Of a stretch of 64,000 nt of DNA, positions 35,818 to 43,436 are shown in pieces. The stretch is from assembly GCF_000576635.1 (NCBI RefSeq), contig NZ_AVFL01000007.1, positions 124,001 to 188,000 on the forward strand, given 5' to 3'. The first letter of the stretch is position 1; every line of letters begins with the position of its first letter. The stretch comes from Skermanella stibiiresistens SB22 (GTDB taxonomy: Bacteria; Pseudomonadota; Alphaproteobacteria; Azospirillales; Azospirillaceae). Below the pieces are notes generated by a model that made no database searches, was not told where the DNA came from, and saw only the letters and a program-made list of their open reading frames with translations. Position numbers and translations under genes: made by a program.

Positions 35818-36573
35818 GGGCTCGCGGTTCCCCCGGTTCATTCTGGTTACTGTTGACGGCCGATTTTGCAACAATCGATCCGGTAACCTCACGGTTAGCA
35901 AGTGATTATCCACAGCCGCCCAGCTTTAACAAGCCACTCGGGCGAAGCGCGCGGTGCCCCGCGCGAGGCTCTCGGGCCGTGAAAACTCGCTTGACGATTT
36001 ATATGCGCCACGCCTTTTTCAGTCATTGATCTACCTCAAGCCAGTGGCGGTGGGTCGGTCGCGATTCCGCAGATCCGAATTCACGCGTTGAATCGCGCAA
36101 ATGATCGGAGTGGCGGCAGAACCCGAAGGGGCTGGCGAATGCCCCATGTCCAAGGATCCACCCCAAGAAGGCGTGGAAGACAGCCATCACCTTCGCATGA
36201 TGGTATTTGCCCGCCCCCATGAACCCTGCCTAATCATACCCTTGGTATTACCATGATTATTGTATGGATCATGTCGCTCCGCCACGTGCTTCCATATGCC
36301 CGAAACGCGGATCTTTTCCTTGCGGAGCGGCCGGTTACGGGAGTGGTCTTTCCACTTGCGAAGCGGTCTACTCGCCAACGACGCGCGATCACGCGGTTCG
36401 TGGGTTTGGCTATGGACAATAAGTCGCAAGGTGCCGCTTCCCCTGTCCTGACGGGATAGGCGTGCGGGACGTTCCGCTTTGGCAACATTTACCCAGCGTT
36501 AACGGCTCTTCATCTAACGTTGAGCGGCGGTGGCTGGTGTCGTGCAACGGGACGATGAGAACGGGGCGGTGGG
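35818..36573. other. 756-bp intergenic region between acs and a small gene
   Basis: Contains a candidate FNR/FixK promoter for acs (35998-36039) and, in the leader, a GC-rich hairpin (GCGCGCGGTGCCCCGCGCG region near 35947). The stretch 36050-36500 holds several short frames on both strands without ribosome-binding sites or similarity; I see no gene there. Just before the small gene at 36574 is a TTAACG/TAACGTT-rich patch (36490-36525) likely to be its promoter. Confidence 0.5.
35998..36039 (-). promoter_or_regulatory. FNR/FixK-type class II promoter driving acs
   Basis: On the plus strand TTGATCTACCTCAA (36026-36039) matches the FNR/FixK box TTGAT-N4-ATCAA at 9 of 10 defined bases. Exactly 22 bases separate it, in the acs direction, from TATAAA (36003 to 35998), the spacing of activators centred at -41.5. 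Predicted start of transcription is near 35991, giving a leader of about 174 nt. Confidence 0.55.
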
Positions 36574-36804
36574 ATGGCGATGGACATTGGCGCTGACGGC
36601 GGAGTGGACAACCGGGCGGATGGCGTCGGCCGCTTGAGCCAGATCAGCAATCGGACGAGCATGATGACGATCGACGCCGTCCTGGGAGCCCTGCCCCACG
36701 ACGGCAAGGGCTACGCGGCGGCGGCCGAGGAATTGCGCGGCATCGCGCGGCGCGTGCTCCACTCCACCAAGGATTTCGCGGCCAGCCTGCCGGATGCGCG
36801 CTGA
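36574..36804 (+). CDS. Small hypothetical protein (76 residues)
   Basis: Not recognised. A short polar N-terminus is followed by predicted helices (MMTIDAVLGALPHDGKG and YAAAAEELRGIARRVLHSTK). No signal or membrane segment. Purine-rich GGGGCGGTGGG lies directly upstream of the ATG pair, and the codon use is like the neighbours'. It is a single gene facing the Rieske gene. Prediction as coding is moderate. Confidence 0.5.
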   Translation: MAMDIGADGGVDNRADGVGRLSQISNRTSMMTIDAVLGALPHDGKGYAAAAEELRGIARRVLHSTKDFAASLPDAR

Positions 36805-36826
36805 GACGGATCGTCACGGAAGCAGG

Positions 36827-37198
36827 TCATCGACGGGGGCGGTTCGGGACGACGATGACCCGGCCGCCCTCGACCCTTGTCGGAATGGGCGTCAGCGACC
36901 GGCCGACACAGGGGCCTTGGACGCAAAGCCCGTCCTCCACCTGGAACAGCGCGCCATGGGTGGCGCATTGGATATGCTGGCCATCCAGGCTCATGAAGCG
37001 ATCCGGCGTCCAGTCCAGCGGCGACCGCGCGTGCGGGCATGAATTGACATAGCCGAACGCGCGATCCCCTTGGCGGACCACGACCACGTCGAGCGGCGCC
37101 TCGGTCCCGCCCGACTGGCGCAGCGTGAAACCCCGACCGGTGCCGTCGGGGATCTCCGTCAGATCGCAGAGCGGCTCCGGCTCCCCGTGTTCAGGCAT
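36827..37198 (-). CDS. Rieske 2Fe-2S ferredoxin-like protein
   Basis: 123 residues, a stand-alone Rieske domain. Cluster ligands are Cys54 and His56 (SCPHARSPLDW) and Cys78 and His81 (CATHGALFQVEDG), followed by the LCVQGPCVGRSL loop. It likely carries electrons to an oxygenase or acts as a soluble Rieske protein; no partner oxygenase is nearby. Its start overlaps the stop of the EVE gene by 8 bases, so both are co-translated. Confidence 0.9.
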   Translation of the reverse strand: MPEHGEPEPLCDLTEIPDGTGRGFTLRQSGGTEAPLDVVVVRQGDRAFGYVNSCPHARSPLDWTPDRFMSLDGQHIQCATHGALFQVEDGLCVQGPCVGRSLTPIPTRVEGGRVIVVPNRPRR

Positions 37199-37604
37199 CG
37201 ATGCCGGCCAATCGGGTGATATGACTCCACTGCGCCTCGGTGACCGGACAGACCGACAGGCGTGACTGGCGGATCAGCGCCATGTCGGCCAGTTCCGGAT
37301 CCGCCTTCATTTGTTTCAGTGTCACGGGCGTCTCGACGGCGATGACCGGCTTGACGTCGACCATGCCGAACCTGCCGGCGGCGTCGCTGGGATCGGGATA
37401 ATACTCCCGGGCGATCTCGACCACGCCGACGATCTCCAGCCCATCGTTGGAATGGTAGAAGAAGGCGCGATCGCCCAGGCGCATGGCCTTCAGGTTGTTG
37501 GATGCCTGGTGGTTGCGGACCCCGTCCCAATGGGTGACGCCATCCGCGACCATCCGGTCCCAGGAATATTTGAAGGGCTCGGATTTAACCAGCCAGTAGG
37601 CCAT
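37191..37604 (-). CDS. EVE domain-containing protein
   Basis: 137 residues, the full length of the single-domain EVE (PUA-like) family. The N-terminal YWLVKSEPFKYSWDRM, WDGVRNHQASNNLKAM, DRAFFYHSND and IVGVVEIARE segments are diagnostic. EVE domains bind modified bases in DNA or RNA (related to human THYN1 and to YTH). The target is unknown. Encoded directly upstream of the Rieske gene and downstream of YciI and gpsA on the same strand. Confidence 0.93.
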   Translation of the reverse strand: MAYWLVKSEPFKYSWDRMVADGVTHWDGVRNHQASNNLKAMRLGDRAFFYHSNDGLEIVGVVEIAREYYPDPSDAAGRFGMVDVKPVIAVETPVTLKQMKADPELADMALIRQSRLSVCPVTEAQWSHITRLAGIDA

Positions 37605-37666
37605 CGCCGCCTCGGGTCTTCAGTCTTGGTTTCGCGTCGGGTTCGGGTGTGTGTCCTGTCGTGGCG

Positions 37667-37957
37667 TCAAGCCGGCGACTTGGGCAGGACCTTGCGCCAG
37701 GGGCGGATCGTCACGGACTCGAAAAGACCCGCCTTGGCATAGGGATCGTCGGCGCAGAAGCGCTCGGCGGCGGCGCGGTCGTCGAACTCGACGATCAGGA
37801 CGCTGCCGGTCATGGCGCTGCCGTCGTCGGTCAACGTCGGTCCCGCCGCGAAGACCTTGTCGCCGAAGCTCTCCAGATAGGCCAGATGGGCGGTGCGGTT
37901 GGATGCCCGGATGTCGCCACTGCCGGCCTTGTCGGCGCAATCGATGATGTACAGCAT
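37667..37957 (-). CDS. YciI family protein (second copy)
   Basis: 96 residues. Begins MLYIIDCADKAGS, has the GPTLTDDGSAMTGSVLIVEF hairpin and ends YAKAGLFESVTIRPWRKV, typical of YCII. This YciI gene downstream of gpsA is conserved in alphaproteobacteria. GGGGAGGAAT precedes the ATG. It is distinct from the copy at 8279-8569, with low identity. Confidence 0.9.
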   Translation of the reverse strand: MLYIIDCADKAGSGDIRASNRTAHLAYLESFGDKVFAAGPTLTDDGSAMTGSVLIVEFDDRAAAERFCADDPYAKAGLFESVTIRPWRKVLPKSPA

Positions 37958-38031
37958 GTTCGATTCCTCCCCTGTGGTTGGCCGTCCGTGTTTGACCGCC
38001 GGCCGTTCGACCGACGGTCCGTAGTCTTACC

Positions 38032-39048
38032 CTACCGGCCCTCGATTCGAAACGGCCGAGCCATCAGGGCGGCGATGGTCGCGTCGATATCGGCGCCCTG
38101 GTTCAGGATCGAGTCGACCGCTTGGCAGATCGGCATGTCCACCCCATGGCGGGCGGCCAGCGCTCCAACGGCGGCGGCGGTGTGGACCCCCTCGGCGACG
38201 GAATGGCGCTCGCCCAGGATATCGGCCAGGGGCCGTCCCTCGCCCAGCGCCACGCCCAGCGACATGTTGCGCGACTGCAGGCTGGTGCAGGTCAAGGTCA
38301 GGTCGCCAAGCCCGGACAGCCCCATCAGGGTTTCCGGCCGGGCGCCCAGCGCCAGTCCCAATCGGCTGATCTCGGCCAGCCCGCGGGTGATCAGGGCCGC
38401 CCGGGCGTTGTCGCCCAGCCGGCGGCCCGCGATGATGCCGCACGCGATGGCGAGCACGTTCTTGACGGCGCCGCCGATCTGGGCGCCGGTCACGTCATCC
38501 GACAGGTAGGGGCGGAAGGACCGGCTGCCCAAGGTCTCGACCAGACGGGCGCCCAGCTCCTGGTCCGCGATCGCCAGCGTGACCGCCGTCGGCAGGCCGC
38601 GCGCGACCTCGGCGGCGAAGGTCGGACCGGACAGCACGGCGATGGGCCGGCCGGGCAAAGCGGCCGAGGCGGCCTCGCTCATCAGGTCGCCGGTCGCCAG
38701 CTCGATGCCCTTGGCGCACAGCACCACCGGCGTGCCCGGCCTTGTCAGCGGCTCCAGCCTTTGGCAGGCCGCCCGAAGGTGCTGGGCCGGCGTCACCAGC
38801 ATCAGCGCGTCGGCCGCCGCGGCTTCCGCCAGATCGGCGGTCAATTGGAGGTCGGGGTCGAGCGGGATGCCGGGAAGATAGCGCGTGTTCTCCCGGTCCC
38901 GGCGCATCGCGTCGATCACATCCGGCTCGCGCGCCCACAGCGTGGCCCGGCGCCCCGCCCGCCGTGCCGCCAGGGCGATCGCGGTGCCCCACGCGCCTGC
39001 GCCGATCACGCCAACGCTGGCGAAAGGCTGAACGGCGGCGACGGTCAT
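38032..39048 (-). CDS. gpsA: Glycerol-3-phosphate dehydrogenase [NAD(P)+]
   Basis: 338 residues. The dinucleotide motif GVIGAGAWGTA is at about 13-23, with WAREPDVIDAM after the second strand. The catalytic Lys is in GGAVKNVLAIACG, and GLGDLTLTCTSLQSRN is the family signature. It reduces dihydroxyacetone phosphate to supply the phospholipid backbone. AAGGGAAA precedes the ATG at 39048. In relatives tsaD lies directly upstream, but here about 950 bp of other sequence intervenes. Confidence 0.96.
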   Translation of the reverse strand: MTVAAVQPFASVGVIGAGAWGTAIALAARRAGRRATLWAREPDVIDAMRRDRENTRYLPGIPLDPDLQLTADLAEAAAADALMLVTPAQHLRAACQRLEPLTRPGTPVVLCAKGIELATGDLMSEAASAALPGRPIAVLSGPTFAAEVARGLPTAVTLAIADQELGARLVETLGSRSFRPYLSDDVTGAQIGGAVKNVLAIACGIIAGRRLGDNARAALITRGLAEISRLGLALGARPETLMGLSGLGDLTLTCTSLQSRNMSLGVALGEGRPLADILGERHSVAEGVHTAAAVGALAARHGVDMPICQAVDSILNQGADIDATIAALMARPFRIEGR

Positions 39049-39224
39049 GACGGTTTCCCTTGGGTGACGGATGCCGCTGTCATTACGGGAGCGGCGACGC
39101 CATGGCAACCGGGTTGCGGTTCCCCAAGCGCGCGACGCCGACATCGTCATGCGATGGTAGAGCCGTGGCGCGGGCTCACGATTTCGGATAGAGTTTTGGA
39201 TCGGTACGCGGGAGAGCGCTCTTC

Positions 39225-39800
39225 ATGGCGACGGTCCAAGGGACTCGGGAGAATTCAGGCGAAGGTCGGCGAGTCTTCCCGCGCGCTGCTGGGCCATCAG
39301 AGCTGGGTTCATCCACCGAGGGATGCTTGGGGCCCGCCTCATCGGATTTGGACAAGCTCGCCCCCTACGAAGTGACGCAGCCTGAGTTCCACCCTGTCGA
39401 GCCGGATGACCCAGAACTCCGCCGCTTCGCGAAGGAGGCCGTCGACGCGTTCTTCGCCACTGGGAACGATGGGCGTTTGGATTTGGCGAACGCGAGGGAG
39501 TCCACCGACACATACGCTTCGCTCGGCTATCCGAGTTGGGAAGAGCTCGATTCCTGGGAGAAGCGTGATCCCGAAGTTCATCCAGCCGGCATGGACGATC
39601 CCGAACTGCGCGCTTCGCTGACGCGGCTTTGGCGGAATTGCTCAGGCAAGAACTTGGACGACGCTCGACATGATTCCAACACTCGTCGGGATGCCGCCAC
39701 TACAGCCCATGAGTCACGGTCAGCTGAACATGATGTTCTCGGCGATCTCACATGCGATACAATCGCCCGACCGGCCGGGTCGGGTTCATCTGATCGATGA
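39225..39800 (+). CDS. Hypothetical protein with internal repeat (possibly frameshifted)
   Basis: 191 residues, not recognised. Two related segments are visible: EFHPVEPDDPELRRF (about 54-68) and EVHPAGMDDPELRASL (about 116-131). Acidic and rich in Pro, Asp and Glu. The last 50 residues look random and are overlapped for 131 bases by a second, better-looking frame (39670-39981), so this gene may be frameshifted or end earlier. Base composition is less GC-rich than neighbours, and the strand is opposite to tsaD and gpsA. Confidence 0.45.
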   Translation: MATVQGTRENSGEGRRVFPRAAGPSELGSSTEGCLGPASSDLDKLAPYEVTQPEFHPVEPDDPELRRFAKEAVDAFFATGNDGRLDLANARESTDTYASLGYPSWEELDSWEKRDPEVHPAGMDDPELRASLTRLWRNCSGKNLDDARHDSNTRRDAATTAHESRSAEHDVLGDLTCDTIARPAGSGSSDR

Positions 39801-39981
39801 TGAGCCTTGCTACTCCATCACGCGGCGTGGTCGATCGGCCAACCAGTTGATCGCGGTGCTCTACCGGTACAAATTGGCCCTGCCCAAGAACCCGGTCCGG
39901 CTCGCCGATGGCAGCGACCATGAGGGTTCAATCCACATGGTCGACATCATCTCCGTCAAGATAAATCGCCCGAATACCTGA
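39670..39981 (+). CDS. Hypothetical protein, overlapping frame in the tsaD-gpsA insert
   Basis: 103 residues (or 90 from an inner ATG at 39709), not recognised. The chain MSHGQLNMMFSAISHAI followed by IDDEPCYSITRRGRSANQLI and ALPKNPVRLADG has the look of a compact folded protein. It overlaps the end of the preceding frame by 131 bases in a different frame. No strong ribosome-binding site. It ends 22 bp from the tsaD stop, on the opposite strand. Confidence 0.45.
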   Translation: MIPTLVGMPPLQPMSHGQLNMMFSAISHAIQSPDRPGRVHLIDDEPCYSITRRGRSANQLIAVLYRYKLALPKNPVRLADGSDHEGSIHMVDIISVKINRPNT

Positions 39982-40002
39982 TCCAGGCTTTTGATCACCG
40001 GT

Positions 40003-41073
40003 TCAAGCCTTGGCTCCCTTGCCGTCCGGTTTCCGGGCGGTCGGGTCAAGGGGCCAGCGGGGGCGGGGGGCGAAGTCGAGGCCGTCGGTGTCGCCCAGTC
40101 TAAGCCGCTCCAGACCGGCCCAGGCGATCATCACGGCGTTATCGGTGCACAAGCGCAGGGGAGGAGCCTGGAAGCGGAAGCCCTGCTTGTCCGCCAGCGC
40201 CGTCAGGCGCGCCCGCAGGTATTTGTTGGCCGCGACACCACCCGCCACCACCAGGGTATCGCCTGTCGGGTGCTCGGCGCGGAATTGGGCCATGGCGCGG
40301 GAGCAGCGGTCGACCATCACGTCGCCGACCGCGGCTTGGAAGCTGGCGGCGAGATCGCGGATGTCGATCGGGTCGAACGGCCCCGGCGGCAACTCGCTCA
40401 GGCGGTTGCGCACCGCCGTCTTGAGGCCGGAGAACGAGAAGTCGCAGCCGGGACGGCCCTTCATCGGGCGTGGCAGGTCGAACCGGCTGGCGTCGCCGCC
40501 CTCGGCCGCGCGCTCCAGCAAGGGTCCCCCCGGATAGCCCAGGCCCATCAGCTTGGCCGCCTTGTCGAACGCCTCGCCCACCGCGTCGTCGATCGTGGTG
40601 CCGAGCCGGCGATACCGCCCCACGCCCTCCACCGCCAGGATCTGGCAATGTCCACCCGAGACCAGCAGCAGCAGGTAGGGGAAAGACAGCCCCTCCGGAG
40701 CCGGGTCGGTCAACCGGGCGGTCAGCGCGTGGCCTTCCAGGTGATTGACCGCGATGAACGGCAATCCTCGCACGGCGGCGATCGCCTTGGCCGTCATCAC
40801 GCCGACGATCACCCCGCCGATCAGGCCCGGCCCACCGGTCGCGGCGACACCGTCGAGTTGGTCGAAACCCAAACCGGCCTCGTCCATCGCGCGGCGGATC
40901 AGGCCGTCCAAGTGGTCCAGATGGGCGCGCGCCGCGATCTCCGGCACGACGCCGCCATAGGGGCGATGGTCGGTGAGTTGGGACAGCACGACATCGCCCA
41001 GGATCTCGCGCCGGTCGGTGACCACGGCGGCGGCGGTCTCGTCGCAACTGGTCTCGATACCCAGGACTATCAT
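40003..41073 (-). CDS. tsaD: tRNA N6-adenosine threonylcarbamoyltransferase
   Basis: 356 residues. The ASKHA-type fold shows [18 protein letters not shown], the metal-binding [10 protein letters not shown] (His111 and His115), and [10 protein letters not shown]. With TsaB and TsaE it makes the t6A37 modification of ANN-decoding tRNAs. Start at the ATG 41073. Upstream on the same strand is an uncharacterised gene (41126-41476); downstream is the 950-bp insert that separates it from gpsA. Confidence 0.97.
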   Translation of the reverse strand: MIVLGIETSCDETAAAVVTDRREILGDVVLSQLTDHRPYGGVVPEIAARAHLDHLDGLIRRAMDEAGLGFDQLDGVAATGGPGLIGGVIVGVMTAKAIAAVRGLPFIAVNHLEGHALTARLTDPAPEGLSFPYLLLLVSGGHCQILAVEGVGRYRRLGTTIDDAVGEAFDKAAKLMGLGYPGGPLLERAAEGGDASRFDLPRPMKGRPGCDFSFSGLKTAVRNRLSELPPGPFDPIDIRDLAASFQAAVGDVMVDRCSRAMAQFRAEHPTGDTLVVAGGVAANKYLRARLTALADKQGFRFQAPPLRLCTDNAVMIAWAGLERLRLGDTDGLDFAPRPRWPLDPTARKPDGKGAKA

Positions 41074-41125
41074 TGAGATACCATCATCTTTACGAACGGC
41101 GGATCATGACACCGGCACCGGATGC

Positions 41126-41476
41126 TCAAGGACGCGCCGGTGTCAGCGCCATGATGCGCTTGGTGATCACCAGCGAAAGGCAGCCGTTCTCGATCTCCAG
41201 GAACTTCTCGGCCGATCGGGGCAGCGGGATCTTGTTCTTGCGGCAGAACAGGATCAGGAAGGCCGCTATCTTGTCCTGGCCAAACCTTATTTCATGAAGG
41301 TCGCGGCCGCCGATCTTTTCAATCTGGACATGAAGGCACAGATCGGGATCGGGCGACGTCCAGACCCGGCGGACTTGGCCGTGCGGCATCTTGTCCGGAT
41401 GCGCCGTCGCGAACAACTGGACCGCCTCGCGGACCGCCTCGTTCGAGAAGATCACCTGCCTCCGTTCCGTTATCAT
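41126..41476 (-). CDS. Hypothetical protein (116 residues)
   Basis: Not recognised as a named family. The sequence begins MITERRQVIFSNEAVREAVQ, continues with a predicted beta-rich core (VRRVWTSPDPDLCLHVQIEK, HEIRFGQDKIAAFLILFCRK) and ends with a long hydrophilic helix and the ...VITKRIMALTPARP tail. GAGGGCGGGGG lies before the ATG. It is located just before tsaD on the same strand with 52 bp between, so they may be co-transcribed, and it diverges from hemC. Confidence 0.65.
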   Translation of the reverse strand: MITERRQVIFSNEAVREAVQLFATAHPDKMPHGQVRRVWTSPDPDLCLHVQIEKIGGRDLHEIRFGQDKIAAFLILFCRKNKIPLPRSAEKFLEIENGCLSLVITKRIMALTPARP

Positions 41477-41630
41477 CCCCCGCCCTCAATCATCGCGTCC
41501 CACCGCACCGCGGCAACCGGATCGCGAGACATATAGCCTAAAAGCCCCTATACCAACGGACTTTCCACTTGCGCCATCCAAGCTCATGTGGGGACTTCCG
41601 CGGAACTTCATAACGTCCTAAAGAAAACCA

Positions 41631-42596
41631 ATGAACAACCTGGCTGCTAACCAAGGGCGATCTCCTGTGCGAATCCCAGTGCGAATCGGCACGCGCGGCA
41701 GTCCGCTGGCGCTGGCCCAGGCCCATCAGACCCGAGCGCGCTTGGCGGCGGCCCACGCCGCGCTGGCGGCTCCCGACGCGATCGAGATCGTGGTCATCAA
41801 GACCACCGGCGACCGAATCCAGGACCGCACCCTGATGGAGGCCGGCGGCAAGGGCTTGTTCACCAAGGAGATCGAGGAGGCCCTGGCGGCGGGCACCATC
41901 GACTTGGCGGTCCACTCCATGAAGGACGTGCCGACCTGGCTGCCCGACGGCATGGAGATCCGCTGCCTGTTGCCACGCGAGGACCCGCGCGACGCCTTCT
42001 TCTCCAACGTCGCCAAGCATCTCGACGACTTGCCGGAAGGCGCCGTGGTCGGCACCGCCAGCCTGCGGCGGCAGGCCCAGGTCCTGTCGCGCCGTCCCGA
42101 CCTGAAGGTGGTGCCGATCCGCGGCAATGTGGAGACGCGGCTGCGCAAGCTGGCGGACGGCGATGTCGACGCCACCCTGCTGGCGCTGGCCGGCCTGAAG
42201 CGGCTCGACATGACCGACAGGATCACGTCGGTATTGGAGCCGGACGTCATGCTGCCGGCGGTGGCCCAGGGCGCCATCGGGATCGAGACCCGATCGGACG
42301 ACGAGGTGACCAACGCCCTGCTGGAACCGCTCAACTGCGCGACGACCATGGTCAGGGTCTCGGCGGAACGCGCCCTGCTGGCGGCGCTGGACGGTTCATG
42401 CCGCACGCCGATCGCGGGGCTGGCGGTGCTGGACGCGGCCGGCGCGCTGAGCTTGGAGGCGATGGTCGCCGATCCGGCGGGCTCGCGCGTGCTGACGACG
42501 AAGCGGTCCGGTTCGGCGGCCGACGCGGTGGCGATGGGGCGCGACGCCGGCGAGGAGTTGAAGAGCCTGATGCCGCCCGACTTCTTCGTGGCATGA
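41631..42596 (+). CDS. hemC: Hydroxymethylbilane synthase (porphobilinogen deaminase)
   Basis: 321 residues. RIGTRGSPLALAQAHQ opens the protein; the catalytic Asp is in HSMKDVP (about 99), and the dipyrromethane cofactor is attached to Cys257 in DGSCRTPIAG. It polymerises four porphobilinogens into hydroxymethylbilane. First gene of a likely operon with hemD (8-bp gap), mic60 and hemY. Confidence 0.97.
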   Translation: MNNLAANQGRSPVRIPVRIGTRGSPLALAQAHQTRARLAAAHAALAAPDAIEIVVIKTTGDRIQDRTLMEAGGKGLFTKEIEEALAAGTIDLAVHSMKDVPTWLPDGMEIRCLLPREDPRDAFFSNVAKHLDDLPEGAVVGTASLRRQAQVLSRRPDLKVVPIRGNVETRLRKLADGDVDATLLALAGLKRLDMTDRITSVLEPDVMLPAVAQGAIGIETRSDDEVTNALLEPLNCATTMVRVSAERALLAALDGSCRTPIAGLAVLDAAGALSLEAMVADPAGSRVLTTKRSGSAADAVAMGRDAGEELKSLMPPDFFVA

Positions 42597-42603
42597 GCGG
42601 ATC

Positions 42604-43344
42604 GTGACGGGGAAGCTCCAACGCATCCTGATCACCCGCCCGCGCGACGACGCCGAGGCCTTGGCCGCCGAACTGACCCGGCGCGGCTTCGAGGCGATGG
42701 TGCAGCCATTGCTGGAAATACGGAACCTGCCGGGGCCGCCGCTGGACCTGTCCGGCGTACAAGCCTTGTTATGCACGAGCGCCAATGGCGTACGAGCAAC
42801 CGCCGCGCGTACGACGAGGCGCGACCTCCCGGTGCTTGCGGTCGGCGACGCGACCGCCCGAGCTGCGCTGGACGACGGCTTCATCCGGGTGGAGAGCGCC
42901 AAAGGCGACGTCCAGAGCTTGGCCAAGCTGGCGATCGACCGGCTGGACCCGGGAGCTGGACGTCTGCTCCACGCGGCCGGCAGCGCCGTCGCCGGCGATC
43001 TGGCGGGAGAACTGGGCGCCGCCGGCTTCACGGTCGAGCGTCACGTGCTGTACGCGGCGGAACCGGCCTCGGGACTCTTGCCCGAGACGGTTCAAGCCCT
43101 GTACGCCGGTACAATCGACGCAGCCCTGTTTTTCTCTCCCCGGACGGCGCAAAGCTTTGTTAAGGTTGTTGGCAAAGCGGGACTGACCGATCGGCTCGGC
43201 GGGATCCTGGCTGTGTGCCTCAGCGAAGCGGTTGGTGACGCCGTACGTACGGTGTGTTGGCGCGATGTCGTCACCGCGCGGCGGCCGGATCAGGCGGCTC
43301 TGCTCGATCTTCTCGCGGCACCCGCCCGGAGTCCCCCGGTGTGA
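42604..43344 (+). CDS. hemD: Uroporphyrinogen-III synthase
   Basis: 246 residues from a GTG start 7 bases after hemC. HemD sequences are poorly conserved; support comes from the two-domain length, ILITRPRDDAEALAAELTRRG at the N-terminus, LLCTSANGVRA, LAVGDATARA and FFSPRTAQSF, and from position after hemC. It cyclises hydroxymethylbilane with ring D inversion. Confidence 0.93.
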   Translation: MTGKLQRILITRPRDDAEALAAELTRRGFEAMVQPLLEIRNLPGPPLDLSGVQALLCTSANGVRATAARTTRRDLPVLAVGDATARAALDDGFIRVESAKGDVQSLAKLAIDRLDPGAGRLLHAAGSAVAGDLAGELGAAGFTVERHVLYAAEPASGLLPETVQALYAGTIDAALFFSPRTAQSFVKVVGKAGLTDRLGGILAVCLSEAVGDAVRTVCWRDVVTARRPDQAALLDLLAAPARSPPV

Positions 43345-43436
43345 CGTTGGCATCCCACCAAAGTCGACCGTCAAGAACCGTTCAAAAAATCTCAGCTCAA
43401 CGATAAACGCCCCCAGGGAATACGAGAAGGCCGCTC

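Noticed and set aside
36187-36488. Overlapping short frames on both strands between acs and the small gene at 36574
   Set aside because: No ribosome-binding sites, mutually overlapping, no recognisable similarity.
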